From Cristatella mucedo (lineage: Eukaryota > Bryozoa > Phylactolaemata > Cristatellidae), in NCBI GenBank assembly GCA_009760855.2, contig WPIO01000082.1, forward strand, positions 1,713,501 through 1,777,500: a stretch of DNA of 64,000 nt, given 5' to 3'. Shown one piece after another: positions 61,175-64,000 of the stretch (within the stretch, counting starts at the first letter, position 1; each line of letters opens with the position of its first letter). The notes beneath the pieces were generated by a model. That model saw only the letters and a list, made by a program, of their open reading frames with translations. It was not told where the DNA came from and ran no database searches. The translations under genes and the position numbers were made by a program.

Positions 61175-61740
61175 TCTTGGCTAGATGATTGTAATTCCCT
61201 TTTTGCAGGGCTACCGAAAAAAGCCACGAGGCCACTGCAGCTGGCAATGAATATTGCTGCAAGGCTAACTTAAAAATTGCAGAGGTTTGATCGTGTGTCT
61301 CCTTCACTGAAAAAGCTTGGATGGCTGCCGGTTGATCAACGGATACAGGATGAAGTTCTTACGCTAACCCACAAGGCCCGCCACGGCTTGGCTCCCGCAT
61401 ACCTAGCTGAACTGCTGCACCTGTTTCAGCCTCCTTGAGCCCTCAGGTCTTGTATGGACAATAAATTAGCTGTTCCATTCCTCCGCTTTAAGACCGTCGA
61501 CGACATAAGCTTTAGCTTTGCAGTTCCTGGATTGTGGAACTAATTTCTACGATCCTACGCAAAGACAGCTACCCTCCTGCTGCCGTCTACAGCACATCCT
61601 TCCCAGCCGACCTCAACTGCTACTTTTTCATGCAACTCGCTACCTCAACTGCTCCCCTGACTCAGCTACGCTGCTAATTTCCCTGTGTTGCATGAGATGA
61701 ATCTTAAACAATAATACTTGTAGTTTTTGTTGCGTGAGAT
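61175..61740 (+). mobile_element. Non-LTR retrotransposon 3' end of a second, CR1/L2-related family
   Basis: Plus-strand codons, with frame changes, read 'DDCNSLFAGLPKKATRPLQL', 'GWLPVDQRIQDEVLTLTHKA' and a 'AVPGLWN' box, the standard order at the end of CR1/L2 polyproteins. They differ clearly from the other L2 copies here. The 3' end carries repeats of TGCATGAGATGAA / TGCGTGAGATGAAG (61690-61745) instead of (ATT)n. Confidence 0.75.
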
Positions 61741-61744
61741 GAAG

Positions 61745-63640
61745 ATTCTAATCTCTTTATTAGTTATCTCTTTTTACTAGTAGCTTCTATTATACGTGTT
61801 TCATGTTCTTTCATTTTTTTTACGAACTTCTTAAAACTCTGATCCAGAACCTAATGTCATTTTCTTTGGCTATTTTAAAGGATCTTTTGCATAAATGTCT
61901 ATTATTTCTTGTGTTACTTCTTTAGAAGACTTTGTTTCAAGTGGTCTTGAGTTTTATATCTACTAGCAACATCAATAACACTCAAAGCACATTTGTATCC
62001 AGAATCATTTGGCATATACAAAATGACTGCTTGGTGATTTTCATTAGGTGCAACTATATCAAGGAAGCCTTTTCGAATTTCCTTTGGTCTTTGTTTTTAA
62101 TACTTGGCTTATATATAAATCTGGATTGAACTTTCCTTCTTTTTTAAATTTCTTTTAGAGTTAAAAATGGCATTCAACTGAAATGGAAATATTTTGTAAG
62201 ATTTTTTTCTTAAACGTTTAGTGAACTTGATTATCTGAAATCAGGTCATCCTTCTTGCAAAAAGATTAAAAGAAGACCAAAGTTAATTAAATGCGTTGTG
62301 ACCTCTGTGATTTAGATAGTACTGAAACAAAGTTTGATTGTGGTATCTTGTAACAATAAAATAATAATTTGTACAGATTTTCATTATTCTACTAATAAGT
62401 AATCTAAAGAAAAACCTAGTAAACTATACTGTCTTGCAAGAAAACATTTCAAAAAAAGATACTCAAGAATGTTTTGTATTCACCACTGTTTGGATCATGA
62501 AGCCATCTGTGTTATCGCAAAATTGTTTCCTTTAGTAAAAGGTAAACGTAAAGCAACATAAATAAAAGAACTTATTGTTTTATTAGTTCATTTGTATTTC
62601 TCACGTGAGTATATAACTAACCAAGAGATTAACTCTTAGGTTTCCTAGGTTATCAACAAAATAGTAGTCAGTAGGAATTATATTGAAGTGAACATAGTAC
62701 TTAAAATCTGTTCCTGTTGAGGTAGTATTTATAGCACGTATTTCTCCAGAAACAACAGAATTATCTCTACTTGGTCTTAAGGAATACGCAATTGAATGAA
62801 CCAACTACCATAACGCTTAATAATATTAATGGTGTTGTGGAGCATTCTTGTTTTGCCAAGAATAAGCAACAGATGTTTTTTAATAGAATTCATAGATCTA
62901 GGATTTAATGACACAGGAATTACTTCTGTTATGTTTTTACTGTTTTGTCCAAGTAAAATTTAGTTGCAGCATCTGATGGATTAACAGGATCTGCAAGATT
63001 AATTATTGAGTTATTATTCCTATTTAAATTGGTAGTTTCAGGATAATATTTTAGCATTACATGTCGTTTTAATCCCCCTAAGTAACACAGAAATCATAAG
63101 AAAGAACACTAGGTGTAGTGTTACTTGAATTCCAATAAGTTGAAGTAACCGCAAATCTATTTATATTTAGATCTCTAGTCATTGTATCTCCAGATTTAAT
63201 AAAATAGTTGCTTAATGGACTAACATGAATAGCATCAGTTGGATTGATTGGCCTTGAAAGTTGATTGATCCATTACCAGTTACCATGAAATTAGAATCTG
63301 CACAACTTTTTGTGACAGCATCTGAAGGATTCACAGGATCACTCAGGTTAATAATTCTATTTCCATTGCATCAAGATCTGACAATAGATAAGCATTCATT
63401 TTTGTAGCACAACCACTAAGATCTACTCTACGATTCATCTATATATTCAGAAATTAAAATTTTTGATCAATCTAATACTTTTTTATAATTGGTACTATTC
63501 TAACAAATCTATCAGGATCTTCTTCCTAAAATATTATCCTTTCATGCAAGTAAATTGTGATCCATTTCCATTAGGAGTTAGTTCAGCTGTATTCTCACAG
63601 AGAGTTAAGTAATGAACAATAATAACTTTATAAACTTAAA
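61745..63640. other. AT-rich island
   Basis: A sharp change to AT-rich sequence with many T-runs and few CpG, unlike the GC-balanced flanks. It contains the minus-strand tail-fibre-like pseudogene and is bounded on both sides by short GAGATGAAG-type repeats (61690-61745 and 63645-63710). This may be a single insertion of foreign origin. Confidence 0.55.
62601..63480 (-). pseudogene. Decayed protein with phage tail-fibre-type repeats
   Basis: On the minus strand, two blocks with the same repeat occur: 'IINLSDPVNPSDAVTKSC' (about 63355-63299) and 'IINLADPVNPSDAATKFY' (about 63006-62944). Between them lies 'KSGDTMTRDLNI' (about 63197-63168). This 'GDTMTGdL..I.nLadPvnptDAatk.Yvd' pattern is the well-known repeat of phage tail-fibre and receptor-binding proteins. 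The blocks lie in different frames and are separated by stops, so the gene is dead. A last open stretch (62601-62804, 67 codons) has no recognised domain. The carrier could be a viral or Polinton-like insertion; that is inference, as no capsid or polymerase gene was seen nearby. Confidence 0.55.
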
Positions 63641-63724
63641 GATTAGATGAAGTAATGAACATTAGATGAAGTAATGAACAATAATAGTTGCAGTTGTTGC
63701 TGTGTGAGATGAAGTTTGATGGCT

Positions 63725-63840
63725 ACCGAATGCGTACCAAAAGCCGCATAGGCTGTGAATGCGGTATACAAAACTCTCCTGTGTAACACCCACATAGTCT
63801 TTGTGGAGTGACAAACGGAGATACAGGCGCACAAGCACAT
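63725..63840 (-). repeat. Interspersed repeat also present at 39315-39430
   Basis: The reverse complement shares GTGTTA..AGGAGAGTTTT.TAT and TGCGGCTTT.GGT.CG.ATTCGG with the 39.3-kb copy. It sits beside the GAGATGAAG-type tail, so it may be part of the 3' region of a non-LTR element. Confidence 0.55.
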
Positions 63841-64000
63841 TGTATGCGGTCGCTTGTCAATCGCACTCAAGCGGTCATACCTGCCTAGTAAAATTTGAAC
63901 TATGCTCCACCGAAAAATCAAGCACTTCCCTTGCACTACAAATATGGCAGGTTGACAAGGCGATGCTATAAGTAAGAGACTTTTGCATCGTCCGAAACTG

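Overview
The window is animal nuclear DNA, most likely from an invertebrate. It contains spliced exons with GT-AG introns, many decayed L2/CR1-type non-LTR retrotransposons, tRNA-derived SINEs, a Gypsy-like LTR retrotransposon fragment and long microsatellites. No operons, ribosome-binding sites, CRISPR arrays or true tRNA/rRNA genes were seen. The species cannot be named from the sequence.

The one host gene I can support is an intron-rich ovoA homologue on the + strand, about 31.1-56.0 kb. Sixteen exons (31931-55568) join in one uninterrupted frame with GT-AG borders and matching phases. A candidate first exon at 31137-31177 also fits the phase. The predicted protein is about 757 residues. 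It has an N-terminal iron-binding DinB-like domain (His57 and H152-x3-H156-x-E158), a central FGE-sulfatase/EgtB-type domain and a C-terminal SAM methyltransferase domain. This is the architecture of 5-histidylcysteine sulfoxide synthase / 4-mercaptohistidine methyltransferase, which makes ovothiols. A polyadenylation signal lies about 390 bases past the stop.

Layout. 0-17.9 kb: intergenic repeats, comprising L2 3' tails in both orientations, two SINE families, TA, GT and CT microsatellites and a probable pogo/Tigger-like MITE inside an L2 tail at 5.6 kb. 16.3-17.4 kb: the best-preserved reverse transcriptase remnant. 17.9-25 kb: mostly unrecognised, with decayed RT pieces, a 163-bp tandem duplication and one copy of an unclassified ~310-bp repeat. 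25.2-27.6 kb: LTR, primer-binding site and broken gag, with a 9-bp minisatellite in the gag reading frame. 31.1-56 kb: ovoA, its introns loaded with L2, SINE and simple repeats. 56-61 kb: mostly featureless, with a SINE nested in an L2 tail and a sharp inverted repeat. 61.2-61.7 kb: a second kind of non-LTR 3' end. 61.7-63.6 kb: an AT-rich island with a decayed minus-strand reading frame carrying phage tail-fibre-type repeats.

The most interesting items are the complete-looking ovoA gene with a Cys-rich extra exon, the tail-fibre-like remnant in the AT-rich island, the gag/minisatellite fusion, and the SINEs that carry the same 3' tail as the local L2 elements. Repeat boundaries are approximate; exon boundaries were read base by base.
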